DNA of 64,000 nt from Asterias rubens (taxonomy: Eukaryota > Echinodermata > Asteroidea > Forcipulatida > Asteriidae): NCBI RefSeq assembly GCF_902459465.1, contig NW_022985820.1, positions 16,001 to 80,000 on the forward strand, written 5' to 3'. Under the pieces are notes generated by a model, which was given only the letters and a program-made list of their open reading frames with translations, was not told the DNA's origin and searched no databases. Positions 43,124 through 55,755 of this stretch are shown piece by piece. Position numbers and translations under genes: made by a program. Numbering within the stretch: position 1 is the first letter of the stretch; each line of letters begins with the position of its first letter.

Positions 43124-46100
43124 CTATGATCCTTTGAGAGGATAAAGAACATCATAATGTCCAGGTCTATACAGAAGAACAATCTGAGGTGTACAACCTT
43201 CTGGGAAGTCATGAGGGATAACTTTGCCACCATCTCCTCGATCTAGGTAGACAACACGAACTCCGACCTCTAGGGCAGAGGTCAGGGCAATGATGTGGAT
43301 GTGGTCACTCTCTTGGGCCATGGGTTCAACCTCCTGTGTTAACAGATAGGGGAAAATGTTAATACAAACAATAGCGGTTCATGCTATTTATTGATTCATT
43401 CATTTGTTCATTCACTACCATGATGACTTGATGACTTTATCAGGCATTGTGTTACAGAGAGATGGTAACGAAGATGATCGTCTTAAAAGCTTGACCACTT
43501 CTGTCTCTATCAAGCATAGTAGTAGAGAGAGATGGACTGCTTAGACCAGTGTCAGCCTAAATGGATGATTTGAAGGTCATGTTGGGAAAAGCTCTAGGAC
43601 TAGGGGCATCAGGCTTGCAAAAAAGGACACAATATTAAGCTCTAGGACTAGGGACATCAGGCTAGCAAAAAATGACACAATAAGCTCTAGGACTAGGGGC
43701 ATCAGGCTAGCAAAAAAGGACACAATAAGCTCTAGGACTAGGGGCATCAGGCTAGCAAAAAAGGACACAATATTAAGCTCTAGGACTAGGGACATCAGGC
43801 TAGCAAAAAATGACACAATAAGCTCTAGGACTAGGGGCATCAGGCTAGCAAAAAAGGACACAATAAGCTCTAGGACTAGGGGCATCAGGCTAGCAAAAAA
43901 GTACACAATAAGCTCTAGGACTAGGGGCATCAGGCTAGCAAAAAAGGACACAATAAGCTCTAGGACTAGGGGCATCAGGCTAGCAAAAAAGGACACAATA
44001 AGCTCTAGGACTAGGGGCATCAGGCTAGCAAAAAAGGACACAATAGGCTCTAGGACTAGGGACATCAGGCTAGCAAAAAAGGACACAATAAGCTCTAGGA
44101 CTAGGGGCATCAGGCTAGCAAAAAAGGACACAATAAGCTCTAGGACTAGGGGCATCAGGCTAGCAAAAAAGGACACAATAAGCTCTAGGACTAGGGACAT
44201 CAGCCTAGCAAAAAAGGACACAATAAGCTGGTTTATTATGGCAGAAACATGACCAGCAACGATAATTTCGGAGACTCAAATATCTGAGGAGTCTGTTTGT
44301 GAATGCTGCAGCCAGAGAAGTGGTTGGTGTCCGATGTCACCTCGCTAAACAGGGATGGATTCACCATTCTTGATGACAATTCTGTGACAGTTTTTCGCTG
44401 TTGCCTTAACAAGTAGAGACTATATTCAGCGGAAACTTTCACATGTGACTTTCATGTATCTTTCATGACAATTTTGCTCATAAATCAGCATTCCGTTGAC
44501 AAAAAACAAACAATGACCTCATACTTATAACCCATATCAAACTTCTCAGAATCAACCACCATATTATTAAACCCCAAATAAATGAATAGCTTCTATTTAC
44601 CCTGCGGCAGAATTCCTTGACCGTCTTTCCACCTTCAATGAAATTCTCATAAAACTCAGCATCCTTCTGGAGTTGACCTGAGGTCAATAACCTCAAGTAA
44701 ACTACGATATAGTCACTAATGCCTTGATCCTTGAATGTATCCACTAATTCACCTACTTCAGGTTGCTGCTCAACTTGTTGAATCACCTCCATGAACTGTG
44801 GATATAAATATATTGCAAACTGGATTAGCTATATGGGCCTTCTTAGCAGTACTGGACACATAGCAGTATTCTCACTTGGTGTATCCCAACATATGCATAG
44901 CATAACAAATCTGAGAAAATTTGCTCAATTAGTCATCAAAGTTGCAAGAGAATAATAAAAGAAAAAATACCCTTGTTGCACAAATTTATGTGCTTTCATA
45001 TGGCTTAATAAAAGTATTTTATTATTTGAGTGAGAAATTACGCCTTTCATAAAAAAGGTGTTATTTCAGAGGGTGCTTTTTCTCACAGTATTGCATACCA
45101 TCAACAGTTCTCCATTGCTCGGTGCCAAGAAGGTTTTTATGCTAACTATTGTTATGAGTAAAAAATACCAATAGTGTCCAGTGCCTTTAAGGGTGTGCTA
45201 CATTATCCAGTCATGATTTTTGGTCTGTGGAAAAAGGGAACAATATTTTATCGAGTACCAGGGCTGACCTAAATGTACAGGCTTTTATAGACATTTTGGT
45301 TGTATAAATAACAAATTTTCAGATTTTTCCAGACCAAAAAATCAGAAATCAGACTAAAGTAGAAAGAAAATCGAGCCTGATAAATGGTAATCACAACGAC
45401 AAATATTGTGAACATTTATACAATTTAAGTCCACTTTGCATTAAACTTTTTTTTGAGGTGAACAAAGAATAATTAACTAAGATTTGAACCGGCGACCCAA
45501 AGATTAATGTGCTTGAGCTCCACAAACCAAGCTATCAAGCCTCTCATGTTGGTGGTCTCCCCATTTTATCAATTTCTTTGTTTGGGGGTGCCAGTCAGAA
45601 GCCATACAACCTGTAACTGCCAGGTATCCAAGGATCACACCCAAGTTTTTGATACATCCTGAGAAACTGCAGTATTGTTCATTTGATAGAGAGATACCAA
45701 ATGTGAGCTTACTGTTTCATGGAAGTCTGTGATGGTAAATGAAGGGAAACCAAGATCTACAAGCTGAGCCTTACTCCTCTCTGCTATGGTTTTAAATCTA
45801 AATAGAAGAAACAAAAACAATTATTACCATTTATGACATCATAGCAACAGCTGTAAAACTAAACAAGCGATAACTCGGTTGGAACCTTGTGTGAACCCAG
45901 GTTTTTTTTGTGACCCCAGGATTGTTTGTAACCTCTAGGTTTTTAAAGGTACACGACTGTGGTACCCTTTCTCGCCTTCCACCTCTAGAACCCCAGTTGG
46001 AATCACTGGGTTTTAATTCCATTACTGACTGTGTGGGTTTTCCCTGAAATAAACCCTTCGAGTTTTCCTCCCACATCTAAAACTGAAAATTCCTTCATTG

Positions 46101-49100
46101 TCTTCTCTCAATTGGGGTCACTGATTCAATGATTGAAGTCACTTTTTTGAGAGTCAATGACTTCACAATTAGAATAAATGGAATAAAACAAAAAAGTTAC
46201 ACAAGGTTTAATCCAGACTTTACTGCTTGTTAAATTTTGCATTTCTCAATTACCAACTACAGCAGAATGTGCCACCTCCCTCATCCAAGTCGCTGACAGG
46301 CTTTGACAAGTTAGAGGTAGAAGAAGTACAAGTAAAACTACTTGCCACTCACCTTTGAAGCTCTCGTTTATCTGTAAGCAATCTTTCTAGATAAGCAAAG
46401 CCAAATGCCCTGAAGAAACAATTCCCATCTCCCCTTGTTTTCCTGATGTGAGAATATTGTCTTGATAAATCCTGTAAGATAACAACATTGGTTTATCAAT
46501 CCTTTGGTCAAAAGTAATTAAAATGTTTGATGTATCGACAACTGGTTCGTTGGGAATGTATCGTATGCAGCAGCTAACATTTATACATAATAATGATGAA
46601 TAATTTATTGAATCTAAATTGTGCTTTCCCAAGAACCAGCCTGTTAGAGAGAGCATAACCATAACACATACCACTTATATCCTTGGACACATTTATAAAA
46701 GTTGATTTAAATCAATAGTTAAAGCACTCTTAATTTACATTTTACTGGTTATTACTTACGTCAATCTTTTTCCTGTATACTTGATCATCTAAGTACTCCT
46801 CACATAACACACTGATTGGATACCTTTGACTAACAAGTGGATTGTTCTCCTTGATCTGTTAATTCAAAAACAAATGAAACACATACTTTAAAAATAACTA
46901 ACATCTGGTTTTGTGATGAATACCCTGCAACTCTGAAGCCACAACTATCTGTATTGAAGCCATGTTGAGCAACACACTCGATCACTTAAACTGTTCCACT
47001 AAAACTTGTCTAGATGCTGAATAGGCTTTGACAAGTAGCTGGATAGATGTAGAACTGTTTTAATGGAACCTTGCACAAGTTGTAGTCTACGATTATAAAT
47101 TGCACAAATCAATAATTTTGATTCAGTAACTAGACCACAATACTTATTCTTGTCATTGTGAAATCAATGCTTGGTAGGGGATACAATCTGAGGCATAACA
47201 AAAACAAAATGTGTCAAAACAAACACATATTCTCTTGAAATGTTATAATCTACTTAGACATAGACACAAACTGGACTGTGCGTCTAATCAAAGCACTCTA
47301 ATTCTTAGAGTACAAACATCTGAACATTGACTGAATTTCCTGCATGTAGAAGATGGTCTCAGATATCTCAATACACTGTTATCAGTGAAGCTATATTTGA
47401 TACACTGATATCAGAACCCAGTTAACTCATCAATGGAATCAATTCATTTCAATACTCACCTAATGAAACCAACCATGCTGAGACTAACCAGGCCTGCCCC
47501 AGCAGTACCAGCTCCTCAAATTTGCGCAGAGATTTGTCATCACAGACCAGAAATCTTACCCAAAAGTTTATTTGCATGTTTGTTTAGATGATCTTCCCAT
47601 CAAGGGAACTTGGCGAACTCCCACAAGTGGATATATTTACCAAGCTGGCAACAGCCAATCTCTCTCATACGTCTATGATTATGAGTTGAACAAATCAAGA
47701 AATAGCGATTCAATAACTACACAATAACGATAATAGTCTTGGTAGGATTCAAACCCACAACCTTGTGTTTGCAAGTCCTGTAGTCCAACCACTGGACCAA
47801 GGTGTTCAATCACTGACATGATAGAAAATTTGTGAACACAATAATCTCTTGCCTACGTAGGGAATAAAGACTTGATTTTCTGAATGATTAATTTTGATTG
47901 ACAGGTTGAGATTCTTTATTAGGGAAATAAAAGGGTAGAGTTCTTACACGGCCGTTTAAAGCCGGCAGGGTCGAATTGCCGAGTGATAAAAGCCCGAGCC
48001 GAAGGCGAGGGCCTTTATCGCACGTCAACGACCCTGTAAGGTTTTAAACGGACGTGTAAAACGAGTCACTACTCTTTTATTCCCATTCATAAATCCCTTT
48101 TGTCAAAAATGTTTAAAAAATACAATTACAGACACTTTGACAATGGAAAATTTGAAGTTTGAAATATTTTTTTCAAAAACTTTGTGAAGAGTATTTTGCG
48201 GGTAGGTTGTGTGAATGCGCGCGCGCGCTTAGAAATAGATTACGTGTGTGCGCTTAGAAATAGATTACACGCTGTTACGAAGCTATGAATTGCGCGTTCT
48301 GCACGATAATCTTGCCCGCCGACACGCGGAAGCCAGCCGGTCATAAACACTGGTCATTATCAACCGTTTAAACACCCCCACGTGACGCGCTCTCCACCAA
48401 TAGGAGTAGAGAAACTGTCTCGGGTATTTATGAATGTTCTTTAATAATACATCATGCAGATACGTGCTGAGCATAAAAAATAAAAAAATTTTATCTCCAA
48501 TGCAATTACTATTCAAAAGTCTCAACTTGCTTTTGAAAGGGCCGGAATAAATAACCTTGTCTCGAACAATTTTTACAAAACCATCTAAACTTTTTGTCTG
48601 TTTCTGTTTTGGGTTATTTTTTTCTCTCCAGTTTTCACTACCCCACTAGACTGAATTGAGTAAAGCCTTGCAACACATCTGTTTACTTCTGTTACCTCAT
48701 TTTGTATTCGTTCTTGTTGTGCGATGATTGCTTCATCACGTGCCATACCTGGGGATAAAAGTGTCACAAATCAATAAAAGATTTGTTATATTTACAATTT
48801 GTTAAATAATCTCAAATTTATTTATTGTTCTGCCTGTCATTCTTATTATACTTTTTATAAGTTTGGTTAATCTTATCTTGTCGAAATGTATTTGATCTCC
48901 TTGCTAAGGAGCCTGTACAACAGAGACAAACAAAATCTGGAAAAGTTTCCGTATGGTGCCACCACTTTTTCATTCGATATGAAATAATATAGTATCTAAT
49001 TTACCTCAATGAGACATCCCTTTATGTAAAAATGAGCAGGAGTGGTGGCGCCATACGGAAAATTATCAAAATTTCTTTCGCTCATTCCCTCAAAATGATA

Positions 49101-49272
49101 TCTCGTTCCCACGATCGATGATGTTCCTTGCTCTACTACGGTACTATTTTATTAAGATATCATTTTTAAGAACAAAAAAACTAATAATAATCTTTCTAAA
49201 AAATATTAGGCCTCCCTATTTAAAACAAACAAACAAACAAACACACAAACAAACGAACAAACAAACAAACAA

Positions 49273-49304
<32 letters not shown>

Positions 49305-49559
49305 ACAAACAAACAAACAAACAAACAAACAAACAGACAAACACAGCGACCCCCTCCCCTCCCCGCCCCTCATAATAGAGCAGAGTGAATGTTTTACGAC
49401 CACAAGTCCACAGTGAGCAAAACAAGGCTGTGGAAACAAAACACAGCCAAAAGGTTGACCCATTTCCCCAACAAATATCTCCTTTAATCTACCTGTGAGT
49501 TCTTCAATTTCTTGATCTGGATCACCTACGATATCAGGTTGAACTTGATTGTCTTCCAT
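43124..49559 (-). CDS. OTUB1: Ubiquitin thioesterase OTUB1, 7 exons, complete
   Basis: OTU-family deubiquitinase (K48-preferring in vertebrates, also an inhibitor of UBC13 and other E2s; family knowledge). Exons (minus order): 49559-49493, 48748-48696, 46855-46760, about 46471-46352 (frame needs 119 bases, so one border may be a base off), 45797-45713, 44795-44601, 43333-43124. Product 274 aa; human is 271. Catalytic triad present: D87 and C90 in GDGNCFFRAFGF, H264 in YRPGHYDVLY. The N-terminal arm has DEAIIAQQERIQNE, aligned to the E2/ubiquitin-binding arm of OTUB1. An in-frame ATG 12 bases upstream (49571) would add MNFA. Last intron carries a 45-bp minisatellite. Confidence 0.95.
43590..44229. 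repeat. 45-bp minisatellite, about 14 copies
   Basis: Units AGCTCTAGGACTAGGGGCAT...GGACACAATA in the last OTUB1 intron; two units carry a 3-base ATT/TTA insertion. Period divisible by 3 makes a spurious 214-codon minus-strand frame. Variation at GGGGCAT/GGGACAT shows higher-order blocks of several units. Confidence 0.94.
44851..45190. mobile_element. MITE M1 copy C, diverged
   Basis: Right end CCAATAGTGTCCAGTGCCTTTAA and internal words TTCTCACTTGGTGTATC, CATATGCATA, ACCCTTGTTGCAC; the central palindrome has been replaced by an AT-rich stretch. Oldest-looking copy of the family here. OTUB1 intron 5 or 6 side, upstream of exon 6. Confidence 0.75.
45470..45610 (-). repeat. tRNA-derived SINE fragment (family S6)
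   Basis: Minus strand GGGTCGCCGGTTCAAATCTT (B box) with tRNA-like GCTTGATAGCTTGGTTTG, and the other part GCTTCTGACTGGCACCC shared with 57585-57745. Confidence 0.6.
45950..46115 (+). repeat. SINE S1, degenerate head
   Basis: Body matches the S1 family: GTGTGGGTTTTCCCTGAAATAA, CGAGTTTTCCTCCCACATCT, AAAACTGAAAATTCC. The tRNA-like head is diverged (CAGTTGGAATCACTGGG in the B-box position). In OTUB1 intron 4. Confidence 0.6.
47346..47565. repeat. ~215-bp dispersed segment, copy 1
   Basis: Almost identical to 56247-56455, starting TAGAAGATGGTCTCAGATAT and running through ACCAGGCCTGCCCCAGCAGT to CATCACAGACCAGA. In OTUB1 intron 2. No coding frame recognised and no inverted ends. Confidence 0.85.
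47575..47815 (-). mobile_element. tRNA-derived SINE (family S4)
   Basis: Inverse copy of 24285-24570. Minus strand: CCTTGGTCCAGTGGTTGGAC (A-box region), GGTTGTGGGTTTGAATCC (B box), then AGAGAGATTGGCTGTTGCCA. More complete head than the 24-kb copy. Confidence 0.75.
47930..48445. repeat. Dispersed repeat D, best copy
   Basis: About 500 bp with CpG-rich blocks: AAATAAAAGGGTAGAGTTCT, ACACGGCCGTTTAAAGCC...AAACGGACGTGTAAAACGAG as inverted elements, ACTCTTTTATTCCCATTC, a GCGCGCGCGCTT run near 48220, TGAATTGCGCGTTCTGCACG, CCCACGTGACGCGCTC. Fragments at 955-1260, 2820-2931 and 6770-7260. Family not recognised. In OTUB1 intron 2. Confidence 0.6.
49222..49345. repeat. (AAAC)n/(AAGC)n microsatellite
   Basis: Tetranucleotide run in OTUB1 intron 1: AAAC repeats with a central block of AAGC repeats, then AAAC again. 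Confidence 0.95.
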
Positions 49560-49789
49560 GGCGAAATTCACTGGAGAATTCAGATGAGAAGTAATAGTTA
49601 AAGTTTAATGAAAACTAGGCCCGTCCTGCACTCAAGTGGTAGCTGCAGTTCACGTACGCCGGCCGCCGTCGAAAGATAAAAAAAAGACAGACGAACAAAA
49701 CACCACAGTTTTTTGCTCACTTCAGTTTACTATAGCGCCCTCTGTCGGTTTCTCTACCCAGCAGGAATATTTGGCATGAAATAGATAGT

Positions 49790-49925
49790 TAAAGGCCGTG
49801 TCCGAAACGGTGACTTCGGCTAGAGCTACGGCTAGATCGCGCGCGTCTGCCTATTCTTCAACACTGGTAGACGCGCTGATCTAGACGTAGCTGTAGCCGA
49901 AGTCGTCGTTTCGGACACGGCCTTA
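49790..49925. mobile_element. Short hairpin MITE near the OTUB1 promoter
   Basis: AGGCCGTGTCCGAAACG...CGTTTCGGACACGGCCT are inverted ends of a 135-bp element; inner arms CTTCGGCTAGAGCTACGGCT and AGCTGTAGCCGAAG also pair. TTAA-like bases flank both ends. About 230 bp upstream of the OTUB1 ATG, so it may affect its promoter. Confidence 0.8.
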
Positions 49926-50965
49926 TTAAATAGTTTTATAATAGCTAAAAAATAACTGTTGATCTATACATTGCTGGGGGAGAGGAGGGGGGGGGGGGTT
50001 GGCAAATTTGTTGGAGTGAACTTGTTTCCAACTGTCAAATTAAAATTGACAAAATTAACACACACAAAATGACCCAACTTGGACCAAGAAATAAACCTTA
50101 TGCTGGCGTTTGCTGTTGTACAATGTGTGTGCCTTTTAATTATTTCAAATAATTTTGGGTTGCAAAAAAGAAAAATTTACAAGACTGGGACTTAGATTTG
50201 CAAATTCCGCTCAAGCCCTAAATTATTTGAATTTACCCAGTTTGGGTCCCTTGTGTTTATTACTTGATATTTGAAAAAAAAATTCACACACTTCAGCCTC
50301 TGCTGCAGCTTTTCAGGTTTTATAGAAACTTTGGTTGGATTCCTGGCTACACAGCAGTTGTAGTTTATGACTTCTTACCGAGGATACAGTGCTTTAGGGT
50401 AACAACCAATAGCATTCTTTATCCCCGATATAAATTAACTTATGAAAAAAACAAACATACAAAGGATTGTTTTGCATATGATTTTTAATCACTCTACAAT
50501 TTCACTGGGACAATCAGGTTTCAACATTATATTGTCATGGAATCTTGAAGAGCCAAAGAAATTTATAAAGTTTTAAAATAAGAATAGATTTCAATGACAC
50601 ACAATAATGTTGAATTCTTATAAACTATTTCAATAAAAGCAGAACATTGACAATTAAGGCACTGAATAATGTACAACAAAATGGTGCATGTGTTTAACAC
50701 TATATTGCACTTTTAAATATGTTTAAATGGAAATAAAGTAAACAATGAACAGAAACAACAAAAAAGTAAACGGTAAACAGAAACAACGAAACAGTAAATA
50801 GATAGTCTCTTCACAACAGATGCTTCTATTCACAGAAAAGAAAATCAAAACCCCCCAAAACAGAACATAATTAAATTGTACCTTTTACACAAAATTGCCT
50901 TTTAAAAAAGGAAAGTGTTTTGAATAAAAACAATGTACAAACAACCAGTAATTTTTTTGTAATAG

Positions 50966-51337
50966 TTTAAAGCCAGTGGACACTATTGGTAAATGTCAAA
51001 GACCAGTCTTCTCACATTTGCATAAAATAACAAACCTGTGAAAATTTGAGCTCGATTGGTCATCGGAGTTGCGAGATAACTATGAAAGAAAAAACACCCT
51101 TGTCACACGAAGTTGTGTGCATTTAGATGGTTGATTTCGAGACCTCAAATTCTAAACTTGAGGTCTCGAAATCGAATTCGTGGAAAATTACTTCTTTCTC
51201 GAAAACTACTCCACTTCAGAGGGAGTCGTTTCTCACAATGTTTTGTACTACCAACCTCTCCCCATAACTCGCTACCAAGTAAGGTTTTATGCTAATAATT
51301 ATTTTGAGTAATTACCAACAGTGTCCACTGCCTTTAA
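50966..51337. mobile_element. MITE M1 copy D
   Basis: Ends TTTAAAGCCAGTGGACAC and GTGTCCACTGCCTTTAA; centre GATTTCGAGACCTCAAAT...CTTGAGGTCTCGAAATC. Complete, about 372 bp. Confidence 0.9.
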
Positions 51338-51662
51338 GAAAATATTGTAGAACAATGAAAGTCTGTGCACATTCCTACTGGGTTTGTTTCCTTTGCAGCA
51401 AAGAATAAATTTCATACTCAGTGAGCTTTCAGAAAGAAAAAAATGTTTTGGGATAGTTTACAATTCCTTGTCTTTAAAGTAACAACTTCTTGATGACTGA
51501 CCATCAATGAGTCTCTCCCACTTTCTGTTTACACAAAGACAAACAATTCTTTTACTTTTAGGACGTTATTGACATTGGTGAAGAAGAAAACATTAATTTG
51601 CACAGATATACATACAACTCACATGGTACATGTATAATGATAGTCATGGTAGAAATCTTTCC

Positions 51663-52047
51663 TTAAAGACACTGGACACTTTTGGTAATTGTCGAAGACC
51701 AGTCTTCTCACTTGGTGTATCTCAACATATGCATAAAATAACAAAACTGTGAAAATTTTAGCTCAATTGGTCGTCGAAGTTGCGAGATAATAATGAAAGA
51801 AAAAACACCCTTGTCACACGAAGTTGTGTGCATTTAGATGGTTGATTTCGAGACCTCAAATTCTAAATCTGAGGTCTTGAAATCAAATTCATGGAAAACT
51901 ATTTTTTCTCGAAAACTATGTCAATTCAGAGGGAGCCGTTTCTCAAAATGTTTTATACCATCAACCTCTCCCCATTACTCGTCACCCAGTAAGGTTTTAT
52001 GCTAATAATTATTTTGAGTAATTACCAATAGTGTCCACTGCCTTTAA
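51663..52047. mobile_element. MITE M1 copy E
   Basis: Ends TTAAAGACACTGGACAC and GTGTCCACTGCCTTTAA; same centre. Complete; followed within about 6 bases by copy F in the same orientation. Confidence 0.9.
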
Positions 52048-52052
52048 AATAC

Positions 52053-52439
52053 TTTTAAGACATAAGACACTATTGCTTGTTGTCAAAGACCAGTCTTCTC
52101 ACTTGGTGTATCTCAACATATGCATAAAATAACAAACTTGTGAAAATTTGAGCTCAATCGGTCGTCGAAGTTGCGAAATAATACTGAAAGAAAAAACACC
52201 CTTGTTGCACGAAGTTGTGTGCTTTCAGATGCTTGATTTCGAGACCTCTAATTCAAAATCTGAGGTCACAAAATCAAATTCGTGGAAAATTACTTCTTTC
52301 TCGAAAACTACGTTACTTCAGAGGGAGCCGTTTCTCACAATGTTTTATACTTTCAACCTCTCCCCATTACTTGTTACCAAATAAGGTTTTATGCTAATAA
52401 TTATTTTGAGTAATTACCAATAGTGTCCACTGCCTTTAA
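52053..52439. mobile_element. MITE M1 copy F
   Basis: Left end diverged (TTTTAAGACATAAGACACTA), right end GTGTCCACTGCCTTTAA; central palindrome damaged on one arm (GAGGTCACAAAATC). Tandem with copy E. Confidence 0.88.
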
Positions 52440-54032
52440 CCTAAAATGCCAAACAATTAGATTTTATCTCACAAAATGTGATGATTGGATAGAGTGAAAA
52501 TATTGTAATTTTAGCATGGCTCTGATGACCGATTGAGCTTCCAGAGATTTGTTATTTCCTCGTCACAGAAAGTGCCCACACTGATCTTAGACAATTACCA
52601 AAATGTTGTGCTGTAAGATTAAACTTTAGTAAGTTATCAGATGAAATTATTAAATAAACTTACAAATCAAATTGTGACAAATGCTGCACCCTCCATTACC
52701 CTATATAAAAACTACAAAAATATAAAGTAGGCGGTCACTATACCAAACACTCAATGCATACAATATGACTAGACTAATTCCATTCAACTCAATTTTTCAT
52801 TCACAAAACGCAAATACGTTTCCCCAAATCCGACAAAAATCAGAGAAGTTAAAACACTCGAAAATGTAAACAAACTTCCACATTTTGGAAAGCTTTTGTT
52901 TTGGATCTTCACTGAGTTTCAGAACACTTTACCTTACCTATATGGACACAATTTCTAGACCTTTGCTTTGGTAGTGGGCAGAGATTAATGAGTTGGCCAA
53001 TCAAACAAAAACTGTACAAATAAAAAACTATACCTACACAAAGTCAGCACCATGGCAGAATGATTCAAATGTACCATTCAAAACATCATGTTGTTATATG
53101 AGTACATCATTTACTCTTTTCACGGCCAACCTAACTCTTCCACTCTCATTCAGCTACCTTCGATTGGATTTCCAACATGCAGAGTTTCCATTCCTACCTA
53201 AACTTAAATAAATATATACTTCAAAAGTATAAAAAAAAATTCTCAAACAATGATCCTGCGATTGGCTCAGGTTTACTTCCAAAATGTCTTAACAAGCGGA
53301 GTGATAAAAACAGGCACATAGTGTCAGCAGTCTTACCATGCGTACATTTCCAAAAAACAATGGATTAACCTGGTAAGTCTGCTGCCACCTAGCATCCAAA
53401 ACAGTCTCCCATTCCAGACACAAGTGGAAAACAGAAAATGAATCAGAAATCATCAGGTTTCACGAACCCATCTTTCTTCAAAGAAATCTGGGGGTTGGGG
53501 AGGGCCACCACACATGGGAATTCATCTGCATAAAAACATTAATCAATCAATCAAACATACTATCTATACATTTCACGATTGATCAATTTAAAAAACATCC
53601 ACAAATATCGATACAGAATGAAGGAATACAGTTGTTTCCTCAACAGTTTGATATTCCTGGTCCAATTTCATGGTTTTTTTTGTAAACAAGTAATACATGT
53701 TTTATGAGCAAAGCATAATATTACAGGCAACATAGCATATGCAACATTGCTGCTGGAACCTACCAGCATTGCTGCTAACAATTTGTTTTAGAACTAAGCA
53801 ATTTCTGCCATCGTCATGTCGGTTTTAAGGCCATTGTCCATTCTGTTCTAGGTTGGCCAACTAAGCATAAAACATTACTCAGCAAATTGTTCTGTTAAGC
53901 AAAAAAAGAGCAGGGTACCGTTCACATTGATGTACACATAATGGCATTGTGGCTGCTTACACTTTAAAGGCAAGCAACATTGTTCTGTGCTTAGCATATA
54001 CATGTACATGTATTATGTTTGCGCTGAGCAGC

Positions 54033-54500
54033 TTAAACAGCCAATAAAGGATGATCTCAAATATATAGATGTTACAGTTTTCTCATAGCTGGGGCCCATC
54101 CAAGAAACATAAAAAATATAACCAGTCTCTTACCTCACGTTAAAACATGGTAAAAATGGATTTTCTCCAGAACGCTCCAAGCCAAATTTCTGAAAAACGT
54201 GGGGGTCAAACAAACCCGCGCGACAAAGGAATCGTGACGTTAGTGGCAGCTATTTGGTGTGGAAATGCCAATAGGGGAAATTCGTCACTGGCGTCCAGGG
54301 TCATTATAATAGATAAGCCGTTTTTGACTCTCGGCTGAAAAAGCCGCGCGGCCGGGTGCATTTTTGACTCGGGATATTTATTACTAAATGCAAATTTTGA
54401 GAGTAAAATGGTTATTAACCGGTATCTGCGATGTCTATTTGGCCATAAAAAGGTAATAGTTGACATATTGAGATCATCCTTTATTGGCTCTTTAATGATT
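54033..54500. mobile_element. MITE with 25-bp inverted ends and TTAA flanks
   Basis: AGCCAATAAAGGATGATCTC at 54039 faces GAGATCATCCTTTATTGGCT at 54476. TTAA occurs symmetrically two bases outside each end, the target of Kolobok and piggyBac type elements. Interior is CpG-rich (CCCGCGCGACAAAGG, GCCGCGCGGCC) and non-coding. Confidence 0.75.
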
Positions 54501-54687
54501 TTGGACGCTGGTTGACTGTAGAGTAAGTATACACATTTCAGATACAGCAATGACAATAAGATCAATATTATGATATTTAAGGTTTGCAGGAACATCATGT
54601 GAACAATATCTCACTATTGAGCTGCAGTGATTCAGAAAACACAAGAGGTTTAACATCTCAAATTTGTATAAATAAGCCCTTTTCCTA

Positions 54688-55523
54688 AAGACAATCAGAG
54701 CATACTATATCCAAAGTCAAGACAATCAGAGCATACTATATCCAAACTCAAGACAATCAGAGCATACTATATCCAAACTCAAGACAATCAGAGCATACTA
54801 TATCCAAACTCAAGACAATCAGAGCATACTATATCCAAACTCAAGACAATCAGAGCATACTATATCCAAACTCAAGACAATCAGAGCATACTATATCCAA
54901 ACTCAAGACAATCAGAGCATACTATATCCAAACTCAAGACAATCAGAGCATACTATATCCAAACTCAAGACAATCAGAGCATACTATATCCAAACTCAAG
55001 ACAATCAGAGCATACTATATCCAAACTCAAGACAATCAGAGCATACTATATCCAAACTCAAGACAATCAGAGCATACTATATCCAAACTCAAGACAATCA
55101 GAGCATACTATATCCAAACTCAAGACAATCAGAGCATACTATATCCAAACTCAAGACAATCAGAGCATACTATATCCAAACTCAAGACAATCAGAGCATA
55201 CTATATCCAAACTCAAGACAATCAGAGCATACTATATCCAAACTCAAGACAATCAGAGCATACTATATCCAAACTCAAGACAATCAGAGCATACTATATC
55301 CAAACTCAAGACAATCAGAGCATACTATATCCAAACTCAAGACAATCAGAGCATACTATATCCAAACTCAAGACAATCAGAGCATACTATATCCAAACTC
55401 AAGACAATCAGAGCATACTATATCCAAACTCAAGACAATCAGAGCATACTATATCCAAACTCAAGACAATCAGAGCATACTATATCCAAACTCAAGACAA
55501 TCAGAGCATACTATATCCAAACT
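54688..55523. repeat. 31-bp minisatellite, 27 copies
   Basis: Twenty-seven near-identical 31-bp units (AAGACAATCAGAGCATACTA then TATCCAAACTC); only the first unit differs (AAAGTC). It starts 233 bp beyond the FAM177 stop codon on the gene's 3' side, so it may lie in the 3' UTR. Copy identity suggests recent expansion. There are no spacers, so it is not CRISPR. Confidence 0.96.
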
Positions 55524-55755
55524 TCCAGTTGTTACACCACCAGTTCTTTTGAGAACCAAAACTCATTGGAGAGACAAAAGTCTTAATCATGTACTTTGGC
55601 TGCGGCTAGCTGCGACCATCTTGAAATGATCTTTTTCAGTGATCTAGCTGAAACCATTGCCAAACCCATCAATTCAAACAGAACGGCCATGATATTTAGA
55701 TGATGTGCCTACAAAGCTTTCCCGTTTCCAATTCTACCCAAGTTATGTTTACCAT

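Larger units (their letters stand above)
49560..55755. other. Intergenic region OTUB1/FAM177
   Basis: 6.2 kb between the OTUB1 start and the FAM177 stop, both on the minus strand. It should hold the OTUB1 promoter (CpG-bearing, 49560-49700: ACGTACGCCGGCCGCCGTCG) and the FAM177 3' UTR. Other content: a hairpin MITE, MITE M1 copies D-F, a TTAA-flanked MITE and a 31-bp minisatellite. 49930-50960 and 52440-54030 are AT-rich with no gene recognised. Confidence 0.6.

Noticed and set aside
43577..44221. Hydrophobic 214-codon repeat frame, looks like a membrane protein
   Set aside because: Translation of a 45-bp minisatellite in the OTUB1 intron.
49206..49571. Cys/Leu-rich extension of the OTUB1 first exon
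   Set aside because: Frame runs into the AAAC/AAGC microsatellite; the GTAGAT donor at 49492 joins properly to exon 2.
54688..55523. CRISPR-like array of 31-bp repeats
   Set aside because: Units are head-to-tail with no unique spacers, and the context is an animal genome.
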